DNA of 64,000 nt, from the NCBI GenBank assembly GCA_028289375.1, contig JANQQK010000080.1, positions 1 to 64,000 of the forward strand, given 5' to 3'. Under the pieces are notes generated by a model. That model saw nothing but the letters and a program-made list of their open reading frames with translations. It was not told the origin of the DNA and ran no database searches. A program made the position numbers and the translations under genes. The stretch comes from Phycisphaerae bacterium. GTDB lineage: Bacteria; Planctomycetota; Phycisphaerae; UBA1845. The stretch's first letter is position 1; the number at the start of each line of letters is the position of its first letter. Positions 1 through 10,700 of this stretch are shown piece by piece.

Positions 1-1
1 T

Positions 2-1981
2 TACGCCGTCGGTGTGATTCTGTACGAATTGCTTTCCGGCCATCGCCCGCACGACGTTCGCGATCACACGGTGCCGGAAGCAGCACGGATCATTCGCGAT
101 GAGGAGCCGTCGCGGCTGGGATCTGTTCGCTCGGAATTTCGCGGCGACATCGAGACGATCGTGGCCAAGGCCCTGGAGAAGGACACCGCCCGTCGCTACC
201 AGACCGCCGCCGAGATGGCCGCCGACATCCGCCGCTATCTTCAGGATCAACCCATCCTCGCCCGCCCAGCCAGCACCTTCTATCAGCTCAGCAAATTCGC
301 ACGACGAAACAAGGGATTGGCGGCTGGACTTGCAGCCACATTCGTCGTTCTCGTTCTCGGTCTGATCAGCACTTCGTACTTCCTCGTGGAGGTCACCAAC
401 CAGCGTGATGAGATCGTGGCAGCTCGCAACGAAACCGACAGGGAACGTGATCGGACAGAGGAGGTTGCCAAATTTCAAGCGGACCTGCTGTCCGACCTGC
501 GCGCGAATGCGTTCGGGAAGAAGCTGATCAAACGACTCAAGACGGAGATGGACAAGTCGCTTGGTCATGAGAACGCGGCGGAATTCACCGGTTCGTCCGA
601 ACTGCCTGAAATCGCCGGGGCGCTCGACAATATCAACGGTACCAACATCGCCAGAGACTTGCTGAGCGAGGCGGTGGCTGATCGCGCGCTGCGGAGGATT
701 GAACGCGGATTCACCGATGACCCTCTAACCGAGGCGCGGCTGCGAATCAGTGTCGCGGAAATGTACACGAATCTTGGCATGCACGAGGACGCGGTGAATC
801 AACTGAGGATCGTCGTGAATATTCGGCGTGAAACGCTGGGAGCCGACCACAAGGCGACACTCAGCGTCATGAACAGCCTCGCTACCCAGTGCAACCGAAT
901 GGGGCGTCTCTCGGAGGGCGAAGAGCTCTACCGGGCCGTTCTCGAGGGCCGCAAGCGCGTGCTTGGGGAAGACCACCGGCTTGTCTTCAAGACCATGGGC
1001 GGTCTCGGTGCCCTTCTTGTGCGCAGAGGTGCGCACGATGAGGCGGAATCGCTCCTCAGAGCTGCCATCGACGGTTTTGAGCAGGCCTACGGTAAGGACA
1101 ACAAGCATTCCCTTAGCAGCCGCAACACGCTTTGCGCATTGCTGCTCAGGCAGCGCAAGCATGCGGATGCGCTCGCCTGTTTCACGGATTTGCTCGCCAT
1201 CCGCACGGAATTCAGCGGCGACGACCATCCGCAAACCGTCAGGGTGCGCAACAATCTGATGGGCACGCTGTTCAAAGCCAACCGTCTGGAAGAGGCAGAA
1301 CCCATTGCCCGAGACGTATTGTCATCCAGCAGACGGATTTCCGGCGACGAGCATCCCGCTACCATCCTTGCCCAGAACAACCTTGGTGTTCTCCTCCTGC
1401 AGATCGGCAAGCCCACTGAAGCAGAGGCGCTCTTTCGCGATGCCTACAAGAAGTGTCTCAAAGACATGAACCCGGAGCATGAGTATTGCATGAAGGCAAC
1501 GAGCAACCTGATTGACGCACTGCTCGATCGCGGTGCATCCGCGGAAGCCGAGGAACTCTGCCACGAACTCATCGATGTTCGCCGGGCACTCGATCCGCCT
1601 CTCCCGGGACTCGTCGCCCAAACGCTCGAACAGCTTGGCCATGCCTGCTACCAGCAAAATCAGTTCGAAGACGCGCGGATCGCTTGGCAGGAATGCGTTG
1701 ACCTTCGCTCCGACATCAACGCAAATTTCTGGCTGACACACCGCGCACGCAGCCAACTTGGCCAAGCCTTCACAGCACTTGGCGAATATGAGAAGGCCGA
1801 ACCATTGCTGCTCGACAGTTACGAATCTCTTGCCGACATGAAAGCGTCGATCCCCATCGTCGCTGGGGCTGGGTGCGTGGATGATGCGAGAGATCGGATC
1901 GTTCGACTCTACGAGTCCTGGGGCAAGCAGGAAAAAGCGCAAGAATGGCAGACCGCTACCCCAACCAGCGACGGCGATTGA
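2..1981 (+). CDS. Ser/Thr protein kinase with TPR repeats, 3' part
   Basis: The reading frame is open from the first bases of the window, so the gene begins upstream and only the C-terminal part is visible. The first residues (YAVGVILYELLSG) match subdomain IX of a eukaryotic-type Ser/Thr kinase, followed by the end of the C-lobe (ALEKDTARRYQTAAEMAADI). A single membrane segment follows at about visible residues 100-125 (LAAGLAATFVVLVLGLIS), then a coiled region and many TPR units of the 42-residue TPR_12 kind (EALYR, HPxTL patterns) up to the stop. This kinase-TM-TPR layout is common in planctomycetes. The TPR part would lie outside the cytoplasm and sense or bind partners; the substrate is unknown. 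Catalytic and ATP-binding residues lie outside the window, so activity cannot be judged. Confidence 0.9.
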   Translation, partial: YAVGVILYELLSGHRPHDVRDHTVPEAARIIRDEEPSRLGSVRSEFRGDIETIVAKALEKDTARRYQTAAEMAADIRRYLQDQPILARPASTFYQLSKFARRNKGLAAGLAATFVVLVLGLISTSYFLVEVTNQRDEIVAARNETDRERDRTEEVAKFQADLLSDLRANAFGKKLIKRLKTEMDKSLGHENAAEFTGSSELPEIAGALDNINGTNIARDLLSEAVADRALRRIERGFTDDPLTEARLRISVAEMYTNLGMHEDAVNQLRIVVNIRRETLGADHKATLSVMNSLATQCNRMGRLSEGEELYRAVLEGRKRVLGEDHRLVFKTMGGLGALLVRRGAHDEAESLLRAAIDGFEQAYGKDNKHSLSSRNTLCALLLRQRKHADALACFTDLLAIRTEFSGDDHPQTVRVRNNLMGTLFKANRLEEAEPIARDVLSSSRRISGDEHPATILAQNNLGVLLLQIGKPTEAEALFRDAYKKCLKDMNPEHEYCMKATSNLIDALLDRGASAEAEELCHELIDVRRALDPPLPGLVAQTLEQLGHACYQQNQFEDARIAWQECVDLRSDINANFWLTHRARSQLGQAFTALGEYEKAEPLLLDSYESLADMKASIPIVAGAGCVDDARDRIVRLYESWGKQEKAQEWQTATPTSDGD

Positions 1982-2031
1982 ACCCAGACGGAGAAGATGG
2001 GACCGTCACATTTCGGCGTCATAAGAAGGAC

Positions 2032-2104
<73 letters not shown>

Positions 2105-2227
2105 GGCTGGATCGATCAAAAGTCGACCAAGGGCGAAGTTGTAGCATCGGATTCACCCCGTGGCAACCCCTCTGAGTCGCCTCGCAGAATGAGAACGCAC
2201 TCCGCCGAGGAGGCCGGCAGCGTTCCC

Positions 2228-3814
2228 TCAGACTGTCTCGTCCTCCAGGGCAAAGACCTCCGGACGCGTCCGCTCCAGCGTTGCTTCCTGCACGCGTTTC
2301 TCCTGAAGGTTGGCTCGATGGGCCGCCAGCCAGCGAACGAAGAGGTTGGCAGAAATGCAAACGACGATGCCAGCCACACCAGTATGGAATATCACGGTGG
2401 CCACAATCCCCGCGGCGACCGCTGCAATCATGGCCGAGATGAACCAACTCGACACCACCCAGATGGACCGTCCCAGCTTCAGGCTCGCATCGCCACGCTG
2501 GAAAATCCGATCCGCCATGCCCGTCGCCACCACGGCGGAAAAGGCCACGTAAGTGGTCGATACCGGCAGCCCCAAACTGCTCGCCGTCGCGATGATGCTG
2601 GCAGCGACGGACGTGATCACGCTGGCACGCAACGTGTCGTAGTGTTGTGTCTCCTCGGGGTCAGCCAGCTTCTGCGTTGGTGCCAGCGACGGTCCTTCAC
2701 GCTTGAACGACAGAAACCAACGCGCCAATCGAATGCACCAGTTTGGCGCGTACAACGCCACGTGGTGACCCATCGACCCCGTGTTCACTTCGGCCCGCGT
2801 CACACGATCCGCGTTCTTGGTGCTCATGCCCACAACGAGGAGCAAGCCGCAAATGAAGAGGAGGTTCCGATCAATCGGGACGGTCGTACCGCCTTCAAGA
2901 CCCCCTTCTCGCAACAACGTATACGAGGACAGGCCCGGCGACGCACAATTGGCCAGATCGTTCTGCCCGAATGCGAAGGCCATCGCAAGCATCCCCGCGA
3001 CCGCCAGAAACGGGAAGAGCCGTCTGGCCGCACGGTCACGAAAGAGCAGAAGGGTAACGTGAATCAGAATCGCGAACCCGCCCCAGAGCACGAGCACGAT
3101 GATGGCAGCGCTGATGTTCTCGTCCTTGATCCACGTGTTCAGATCAGCGACGACGGACACACTCTTCATGCCCTTGAGCATGAGGAAGTAGCACAAGCCC
3201 GCCGAGATTCCGCCGCCGACCCACCCACCGTGAAGCAACAGCGTCTTTAGGTTCTTTGTTCCGTCACCAATCGCACCACGTGCCGCGCGCTGCAACAGAA
3301 ACGCCGCAAAACCGGTCAACACGATCGAGCAGACGATGCCGGACACGACGATTCCCGCCTTGCCCCATTTGACGGTCTGAATCTGAATCGCGGCAGCCGC
3401 GCCCATCAACTCGAACACAAGACACGCGGTCGTGCTGACGGGCATGCCGAACGCCGAATAACTGTAGAGCAGCACGGTGTCGACGATGTAGACGGAGATG
3501 TAGATCGCCAGCGCGTGCTCAAGCCCCGGAAGCCCAAGCGGATCGAATATGCCCTTGCGTGCGGTGTTGATCACTTCCGAACTAAGCGTGGCACCAGCCA
3601 CCACCGCGACACCAGCCAGAAGCACCGCCGCCCGTCGCGACATCACGCGCGATCCGAAGACGGCGTTCACCAGGTTGGCCGCGTCATTACGACCCACCTC
3701 GACGGTGTCCCATATGAGCATGCCAATCGCAACAAGCAGGCACACTTGTTGAAAGGAATTGGGCAGAGACGCCCAGACGCCCCACGGAGTTGTCACATCA
3801 GCAAGGAAGACCAT
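2228..3814 (-). CDS. pit: Inorganic phosphate transporter, PiT family
   Basis: The 528-residue protein has about ten to twelve hydrophobic segments and the two inverted PHO4-family signature repeats: VGRNDAANLVNAVFGSRV near the N-terminus (about residue 41) and FAFGQNDLANCASPG in the second half (about residue 292). PiT proteins take up phosphate, usually as a metal-phosphate complex, with a cation. The length is near that of the longer bacterial PiT proteins and the central hydrophilic loop is long. The DUF47/PhoU-like gene lies 80 bp upstream on the same strand, the usual Pit-accessory pairing, so the two are probably cotranscribed. A PhoB/PhoR-type pair on the other side of the DUF47 gene suggests control by phosphate. 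Confidence 0.93.
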   Translation of the reverse strand: MVFLADVTTPWGVWASLPNSFQQVCLLVAIGMLIWDTVEVGRNDAANLVNAVFGSRVMSRRAAVLLAGVAVVAGATLSSEVINTARKGIFDPLGLPGLEHALAIYISVYIVDTVLLYSYSAFGMPVSTTACLVFELMGAAAAIQIQTVKWGKAGIVVSGIVCSIVLTGFAAFLLQRAARGAIGDGTKNLKTLLLHGGWVGGGISAGLCYFLMLKGMKSVSVVADLNTWIKDENISAAIIVLVLWGGFAILIHVTLLLFRDRAARRLFPFLAVAGMLAMAFAFGQNDLANCASPGLSSYTLLREGGLEGGTTVPIDRNLLFICGLLLVVGMSTKNADRVTRAEVNTGSMGHHVALYAPNWCIRLARWFLSFKREGPSLAPTQKLADPEETQHYDTLRASVITSVAASIIATASSLGLPVSTTYVAFSAVVATGMADRIFQRGDASLKLGRSIWVVSSWFISAMIAAVAAGIVATVIFHTGVAGIVVCISANLFVRWLAAHRANLQEKRVQEATLERTRPEVFALEDETV

Positions 3815-3894
3815 GACCGGCTGAAACCGCGATTCACCCGTAATGGCTGATCAGGTTTCAAGCCCGCCTACCGCGCCGCGGCGAGATGCAAAAC

Positions 3895-4578
3895 CTAACC
3901 AACGCTGTTTGACAGCATGCGACGCAGTCGATCGCCGCAATTTTCCGCATGGTCGGCCAAGCGACCCAATTCACCAAACACGCGGAAAAGCAGCATCAGG
4001 TCGGATGTCTTCATCTCATCTTCGAGTGAAAACAGCTTCTGACACAGCTTGTAGGAAGTGCGGTCCGCTTCCCATTCTGCCCGAGACACATCCTTGATCA
4101 TCGTCAAGGCCCGCTCCGCGTTGGGACCCACCATCTCGCCTTCAACCAGCGTCGGAAGGTAGTCCGCCAAGGTGCGCATCTTTTCGCATACCTCGACCAC
4201 TTTGTCCACCAGCGCGAGCATCGGATCGATCAATCCGGACGGAATCGCGAGATTCTTAAGCGTCAGCAGCGCAGCCACGTCCTCGACGGCGTCGGCCATG
4301 TCATCCTGGAGCTTCAGATACCCCAGCAAATCGCCACGATAGACGGGCAAAACGAACCGCGTCGGGATCACCTGGCGGATTTCGTCCTTGATGATGTCTG
4401 CGTCGTGCTCCACTTTGAAGACCCGCTCGGCGATTTCCTTGAGCTTCACATGGTCACCCTCGAGGCATGCCTCGAACATCGGCTTAACCAAAACCACACA
4501 CTCCATCACCGCGGCCATGTGCTCGCGCATCGGCTCGAAGGGCGATTTCTGAAACAGGTCCTCAATTACTGTTGCCAT
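3895..4578 (-). CDS. DUF47 (PhoU-like) partner of PiT transporter
   Basis: The 227-residue soluble, all-helical protein matches the DUF47/TIGR00153 family, which shares the PhoU fold. Typical features are the KVEHDADIIKDEIRQ and DDMADAVEDVAALL helices and the AEWEADRTSYKLCQKLF stretch near the C-terminus. Members sit next to pit genes and are thought to regulate phosphate uptake or bind metal through the conserved E/D-rich helices. The gene precedes pit on the same strand and probably starts the operon. The start codon ATG at 4578 is the only good candidate and gives the usual family length. It is divergent from the response regulator gene. Confidence 0.9.
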   Translation of the reverse strand: MATVIEDLFQKSPFEPMREHMAAVMECVVLVKPMFEACLEGDHVKLKEIAERVFKVEHDADIIKDEIRQVIPTRFVLPVYRGDLLGYLKLQDDMADAVEDVAALLTLKNLAIPSGLIDPMLALVDKVVEVCEKMRTLADYLPTLVEGEMVGPNAERALTMIKDVSRAEWEADRTSYKLCQKLFSLEDEMKTSDLMLLFRVFGELGRLADHAENCGDRLRRMLSNSVG

Positions 4579-4963
4579 GGCACACTCCCATCGACCGGCC
4601 CATCCCTGAACCGGAAATCATTGACACTGCGAGGCCTAGCGTGATCCATCAACGCCAATACAGGCCTGCACCCCTCATGCGCGTCCCAGCCCCGAGCGCG
4701 CTTCGTACCAGTATACCACAGCGTGGCGGAAATGAAGCGCTTACTACATTATTATCGGACAGTTAAGCGTCGGGCCGCAACGAACATGCTTTTCCCCGCA
4801 GAAATCGTGCAATTCTCGAGCACGTGGCGGTCAAAAAAACCTCGCACGACGGTTTCGCGCCCGCGCATTTCATTTGGCAGTTGTGTACAATTCGCGCGGG
4901 TCGTCCGGTGCAACGGCGACAGCGTCTCCAGTCGGGTTTGCTACGCTTCAACAGGACACGCAA
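4579..4963. other. Intergenic region between divergent DUF47 and phoB-like genes
   Basis: This 385-bp stretch separates the divergent DUF47-pit and phoB-phoR genes and should hold both promoters. An A+T-rich patch lies at about 4735-4765, and a TACAAT hexamer at 4886-4891 could be a -10 element for the response regulator, but no convincing -35 partner was found. I looked for a PHO-box-like pair of CTGTCAT direct repeats and did not find one; only an isolated CTGTC occurs near 4760 on the minus strand. Confidence 0.4.
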
Positions 4964-5692
4964 ATGATCAGCACGGAATCTGTCGCCACCACTGCAACCT
5001 CCCGGGCTCGCCGATCCATCCTCGTCGTTGAAGACGAACAGGATTTGGCCGATCTGATCTGCTTCAACCTGGATCGCGAGGGCTACAATTGTCGGCACGC
5101 CGCCGGCGGGGACGTGGCCCTGAAGTCCATCGAAGAAGATCGCCCCGACCTGATCCTCATGGACCGCATGCTGCCCGGGCTTTCGGGCGATGAGGTGGTC
5201 CGCCGCCTGAAGAAAGATGACGCGACGTCGTCGATTCCGATCGTGGTGCTCTCAGCCAAGGATGACGAATCGGATCAACTCGTCGGGTTCGCCCTCGGCG
5301 CCGATGACTACGTCACCAAGCCATGCTCGATCAAAGTGCTCATCGCACGGGTCAACGCCATCCTTCGACGATTTGAGAATGCTCCGGAAGAGGACGACGT
5401 GCTCTCGGCCGGCCCCATTCGTCTGCTGCCCGACCGACATCAGTTGTTCGCCAACGGGGAGCAGGTGGACGTGACGGCGATGGAGTTTCGCATCATCAAG
5501 GCGTTGATGATGGCCCGCGGACGGGTCATGAACCGATCGCAACTGATCGACGCCGCACTCGGCACGGGCGTTGCCGTCACCGACCGGACGATCGACGTGC
5601 ACATCACGGCTTTGCGCAAGAAGTTGGGCATGGCCTCGGGGTGGATTCAGACGGTTCGCGGCGTCGGATACACCTTCCGCCAACCACGATGA
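4964..5692 (+). CDS. phoB: Response regulator, OmpR/PhoB family
   Basis: The product has an N-terminal receiver domain with the acidic pair in VVEDEQD, the phosphoacceptor Asp in LILMDRMLPG and the conserved Lys in DDYVTKPCS, then an OmpR-type winged-helix DNA-binding domain ending in RGVGYTFRQ. The frame is open upstream to 4874, but the ATG at 4964 (MISTESV) gives a normal PhoB length (242 residues) and has AGGAC just upstream, so it is preferred. The next gene, 16 bp downstream, is a PhoR-type kinase. Because pit and DUF47 are adjacent and divergent, phosphate control is the best guess for its role; the sequence alone does not exclude another stimulus. Confidence 0.88.
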   Translation: MISTESVATTATSRARRSILVVEDEQDLADLICFNLDREGYNCRHAAGGDVALKSIEEDRPDLILMDRMLPGLSGDEVVRRLKKDDATSSIPIVVLSAKDDESDQLVGFALGADDYVTKPCSIKVLIARVNAILRRFENAPEEDDVLSAGPIRLLPDRHQLFANGEQVDVTAMEFRIIKALMMARGRVMNRSQLIDAALGTGVAVTDRTIDVHITALRKKLGMASGWIQTVRGVGYTFRQPR

Positions 5693-5708
5693 CACGGAGC
5701 CGCCGCTC

Positions 5709-7670
5709 GTGAAAGTCCGTCCGGGAAAGTTCTTCTGGAAGCTCTTTCTCGGGACCGCAGCGCTCGTTACCGTTGTCGTCGCCACCATCGTGGCGTTGAT
5801 CATTCTGGTCAACGATGATCTGCTCGCCGCCAAGACCGCCGATTCGCTCAAACGCTACGCCGAACTCTTCCGCCATCAGGTCGCCGGCAAACTCGACGCC
5901 GATCACGCGAACGATCTTCAGTCCTTCGTTTCATCAGAGGGAGACAATGGCGCGGAAGGCTATCGGATCACCGTTGTCACACGCGACGGTACGGTTTTGG
6001 CCGACTCATCAGCCCCGCCGTCCAGCATGGAAAACCACGCGACACGCCCTGAAATTCAGAGCGCGCTTGCGGATGGCTTTGGCGATTCGACGCGATTTTC
6101 CAACACCATCAATCGCCAGATGAAATACGTCGCGGTTCGCGTTGGTTCGGGCGAGAATCCGGAAGGCGTGGTGCGCGTTGCGATGCAGTACGGCACGTTT
6201 GTCGCCCAATCCAAGGATGCACGCCGCCTCGCCATGACGATTGCGCTCGTCGGCCTGCTCGCAGCCGCGGTTCTCGCGCTCGGACTTGCGCGTATCTGGT
6301 CAGGCCCCATCAGTCGCATCACCGCCATCGCCCGCGAGTTCAGCCACGGCCAACTCTCCGCTCAACTGCGAGTGGAAGGCTCCGACGAAATCACCCTCCT
6401 CGCCAAATCGCTCAACCGCATGCGCGACCGATTGGCCGCACATCTCGAGTCGCACTACCGGCAACGCCGAACCCTCGAATATCTGCTGACGCAATTGCAT
6501 GAAGGCGTCATCGTGGCCGACGCGGATGGGCGCATCATTTTGCTCAACCCGGCCGCCGCGAAACTCCTTGACGTTCCCGTGTCGATGACCGGCGGACGTG
6601 ACATCGAAGGCATCTCGGTCGAATCCTGCGTACCACAAGCCGAACTTCGCCACATGCTTGCCGTTCGTGACGTCAAGTCAGCGCACTCCAATGGTCACGG
6701 CACCGCCGACCTTGAACATGGCCTGCACACTGAACCATCCGTGCTGTTGGAGAATCGCATCACGCTCAAGCTCGCGACTGGAACGGTTTCCGTGCTCGCC
6801 CGCGCCTCCGACATTGTGCTGCCAGCCGCGACGGCTTCACTCACACGCATCACGGACTCCACGAAACCGCCCGCGGTCGATCGGACGATCGTCGGTCGGC
6901 TGCTCGTACTCACCGATATCACCGAGCTCTCGCAAGCCATGCGCATCAAGAGCGATTTCGTCGCCAATGCCTCGCACGAACTGCGGACGCCGCTCACAGC
7001 CATTCGTACGGGCGTCGAAACGCTCCTCTCGATCGACCCGGCTGAGGATGAATCGTCGGCGAAGCATCTGCTCGGTGTTGTCGATCGACACAGCGCACGA
7101 CTCGAAGCCATGGTTGATGATCTGCTTGAACTGTCGCGGCTGGAGTCCTCGGCCAATTCGGTCAGACCCAGCCAGGTGTTGCTTGTCGAGGTCCTGCGCG
7201 AGCTGCGTGATCGGTTCGCCAAGCCACTCGAAAGCAAGGGCATCAATCTCGAAACCACCACTGCCGACGATCAGCCGGTCACGGTCCCCAGTGCCCGACT
7301 CCTGCGTCTCGTGCTGAACAACCTCGTCGACAACGCCGTCAAGTTCACCGACCCCGGCGGGAACATTGGCGTCACGTTCGACCAGGACGAAAACGCCATC
7401 CGTTTCGCCGTCACCGATGACGGTTGCGGCATTCCGCCCAAGGAGCACGACCGCATCTTCGAACGTTTCTATCAAGTGGAGCGAGCACGTTCGGGAGCAG
7501 ACCGAGGGACGGGACTCGGACTTTCGATCGTGCGCCACGCCGTCGCGGCCATGAACGGATCGGTCCAACTCACCAGCGAGCCCGGTGAAGGCACCCGCAT
7601 CGCCATCGAGATTCCGTTGTCATCGACTGATAGGATGGCCGAGACCGTCGCCGAAGTCGGGCAGTCCTGA
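5709..7670 (+). CDS. phoR: Membrane sensor histidine kinase, PhoR-like
   Basis: I chose the GTG at 5709 (VKVRPGKFF); the frame is open further upstream, but an earlier start would overlap the response regulator. Domains in order: membrane segment at about residues 12-34, an extracytoplasmic sensor of about 130 residues, a second membrane segment at about 175-197, a HAMP domain, a PAS domain (ILLNPAAAKLLDV), then HisKA with SHELRTPLTAI (phosphoacceptor His near residue 422), and an HATPase_c domain with N-box VDNAVKF, DDGCGIPP and GTGLGLSIV. It would sense a signal at the membrane and phosphorylate the adjacent regulator. The pair resembles PhoR/PhoB in order and domain make-up. The PAS-to-HisKA linker is longer than usual (about 100 residues) and contains no known domain that I recognise. 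Confidence 0.88.
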   Translation: MKVRPGKFFWKLFLGTAALVTVVVATIVALIILVNDDLLAAKTADSLKRYAELFRHQVAGKLDADHANDLQSFVSSEGDNGAEGYRITVVTRDGTVLADSSAPPSSMENHATRPEIQSALADGFGDSTRFSNTINRQMKYVAVRVGSGENPEGVVRVAMQYGTFVAQSKDARRLAMTIALVGLLAAAVLALGLARIWSGPISRITAIAREFSHGQLSAQLRVEGSDEITLLAKSLNRMRDRLAAHLESHYRQRRTLEYLLTQLHEGVIVADADGRIILLNPAAAKLLDVPVSMTGGRDIEGISVESCVPQAELRHMLAVRDVKSAHSNGHGTADLEHGLHTEPSVLLENRITLKLATGTVSVLARASDIVLPAATASLTRITDSTKPPAVDRTIVGRLLVLTDITELSQAMRIKSDFVANASHELRTPLTAIRTGVETLLSIDPAEDESSAKHLLGVVDRHSARLEAMVDDLLELSRLESSANSVRPSQVLLVEVLRELRDRFAKPLESKGINLETTTADDQPVTVPSARLLRLVLNNLVDNAVKFTDPGGNIGVTFDQDENAIRFAVTDDGCGIPPKEHDRIFERFYQVERARSGADRGTGLGLSIVRHAVAAMNGSVQLTSEPGEGTRIAIEIPLSSTDRMAETVAEVGQS

Positions 7671-7714
7671 CGCGCGATTGCATTTTGACAGCCACGTCGA
7701 TACGCTCGAACACC

Positions 7715-10700
7715 ATGTCCGGTAAAGAGTTCGGGCGTTTTCTGATGTCGCCGATCCAACACATCATCGTCGCCGGCGTGCTTATCCTTGCGACGGCCAA
7801 CGTCACCACAGCCCGTCGCTACCCCCTGACCCACATGCCCGATCTGCACGGCAAAGTCATCCGCGACCTTGTGCAGGATACCGATGGACACATCTGGGTT
7901 GCAACCACAACAGGTTTGTGGCGATCCTCCGATCGGACGTTCAAGCCCGCATTCGAGCAAAGCCTTGGAAGTCGGCTGATCACGCGTCTGGCCATTGCAC
8001 GAGACGACCAGCTCTGGATCGGCACGATCGGCGACATCTTCCTGGTCGACACCCGCCGCGTGAAAATCGTTCGACAATTCTCCGATATTGGTCGACAGGC
8101 GGTGCGGAGCTTCGAATTACGTCCCGACGGTGAACTCTGGGTCGGCACCGAACGCGGCATCTACGTCGGCGACGGCAAAGGTCCATTCGAATTGCAAAAG
8201 GGCACTGACCGTTACCAGGTCAGCGCTCTGGCATTCGATGCGGATGGCACACTCTGGGGCGGATCAGGCCGGGCGCTGCTCAGAATCCGAGACGGCCAAA
8301 TCGAGGAACTGTTTCCCGACATCGTTCGTCCCGGTCGCATCGAACGCGTGATCACGACAAACGATGGCAGCGTCTGGTTCGGGTTGCGAAACCCTGGCGG
8401 TCTCTACCGGCTGCGTGAAGGGCAACTCAAGCGCTACACGTCGGACGACGGCATCCACAACGATGAGATCAATGAACTCATCGAAACCCCGAATGGCGAC
8501 ATCTGGATCGCCACGGAAGCCGGCGCCGTTCGTTGGGATGGCAACTCATTTACAACTGTCGACCAAACGTCCGGCTTGGAGAACAGTGACGTCCACGCCC
8601 TCCTCATCGACCACGAAGACCATGTCTGGATCGGCACATTCTACGGAGGCCTCTACCGGCTCAGTTCGATGGATGTGCTGCATTATCCGAACCCGCCGGG
8701 ACTTGCCCATCCTGTTGTCTCGGACATTGCTTTCGATGGTTCAGGGCAGCTCATCATCGCCTCATTCGCCGGCACCGCCACGCTCGACCCGGAAGTCGGC
8801 ACCATCATTCCCGCGTCTCCCGCGATGCCATCGGAGCAGGTATTTGCACTCCGAAATGGGCAGGTCTGGCTGCGCTGGTTCCATCGCTATGCCCCACTGG
8901 GTGACGATGTATTCAATACCAATGGTCTTCAGGTCAATTACGTCACTACCGCCCCGAGCGGAAACGCTCTTGTTGCCACGAAGAACGGCGCGTACGAACT
9001 GAACGCCGATGACGAAGTGGTGCGACGTCTCGAACTCATTGGGTTACCCGACAGAGCATGCAACATCATCCACTGCACGCAAGACGGCACGATCTACGTC
9101 GGTACCAGATCAGGTTTGCATCGCTGCACCAACAACCGATGCGAAACCATTTTCGATGAATGCCAAGTACTCTCCATGTTCTTGGAGTCACATCACCACC
9201 TTCTGCTGGGTACGAATGAAGGGCTGCTGGAATATCGATCGGGCACCATCAGCCGATACCCGCCCCATGTCGTCAATCGAAAGGCCATGCGTAAAATCGT
9301 CAAGGATCGCAGAGGGCGATACTGGATCGCCGGTGAGCGTGGCCTGTTTCGTCTTGAAAACAACGAGCTGACACTCTTCACGCACGAGGACGGATTACCC
9401 TCTTCCGATGTGAAAGGCGTCGCCATCAGTCCCGCTGGAACTCTTTGGCTTGGAACCACGTCTGGTATCGCCAGCATCAGACCAGAGCAACTCTCGGAAC
9501 TTCAGCCAAACAAGCCGCAGCTCGACATCAAGCATGTGATCGCTGGCGGACGCGCATTGACACCGACCGAGCTCCCTGCAAACCTGAGCATTGTTGGCGA
9601 GCAGATCGAATTCGAGATGGAGTGCGTCGGTTGGCGATCATGCGAGGACTTTCGGTTTCAGCACAACGTCGAAGGGCTGACTGACTTTTGGTCGCCCCCG
9701 ACCGATCAGACGTCAATTCGATTCGATAGTCTGCTGCCCGGAAAATATGTCTTCAAGGCCCGCGCCGTTGATGCATATGGCAACGTCGGCGGAAGTGCTC
9801 GCGACATTCCCTTCACCATCGTCGACGCCTCGTCTCCCAACAAGACCGTCGTCATCACGTGCGTTCTCCTGTGCGTAGCAGCCGTCCTCTTCGTCTGGTG
9901 GCGACGGGTGCTGGATCAACGGTCTGCGGTGAGGGCGGCCAAGGAGAAGTTCGTCAGCGATGAGCAGTTCCGATTCGTCTTCGACAGTGGCCCGATCGGC
10001 ATGGCGCTCGTCAACTTGGATCATCAGTTCATCAAGGTGAACAGAGCATATACCGAGATCGTTGGATACACCGAAGAAGAACTTCGCAGCAAGACTTTCT
10101 ACGACATCACGCATCCCGACGATCTGAAGCGAAACATTGAGATCGTTAGCCCGCTGTTCGAGGGCAACGCGCGTACGGAAGTCTTCGAAAAGCGATACGT
10201 CACCAAAGAAGGACAACCCAAGTGGGTCAGTATCCGCACAACCGTTGTGCATGATGAGTCAGACAAGCCAGTCTTCTGCGTGGCCATGATCGAGGACATC
10301 GACGAGAAGCGCACGGCAGAAATCGAGCGAGAAAACAGCGAACGGCGACTCCGAACCATTATCAACACCGTTCCGTCGATGATTTATGTCAAGAACGCCG
10401 AAGGCCGATTTCTTGCCGCTAACGATGCCACCGCCCAGTGCCTCGGACGCACGGTCGAGCAGGTCGTCGGAGAGCTTCACATTGACCTTCACTCCGACCC
10501 GGAAGAAGTCAAGGTGATGCTGGAGGAAGATCGAAAAGTACTCCAGACAGGCGAGCAGTTTTTCTCCGCACAGGACAGCTTCCACGACGCCCATGGCAGC
10601 ATTCGTTGGCTGCAGACCATCAAAGTCCCTTATCACGACGGAGGATTCGGCGAACCGGCCGTTCTCGGCATTTCCATGGACGTGACCGAACTCCGCGAAG

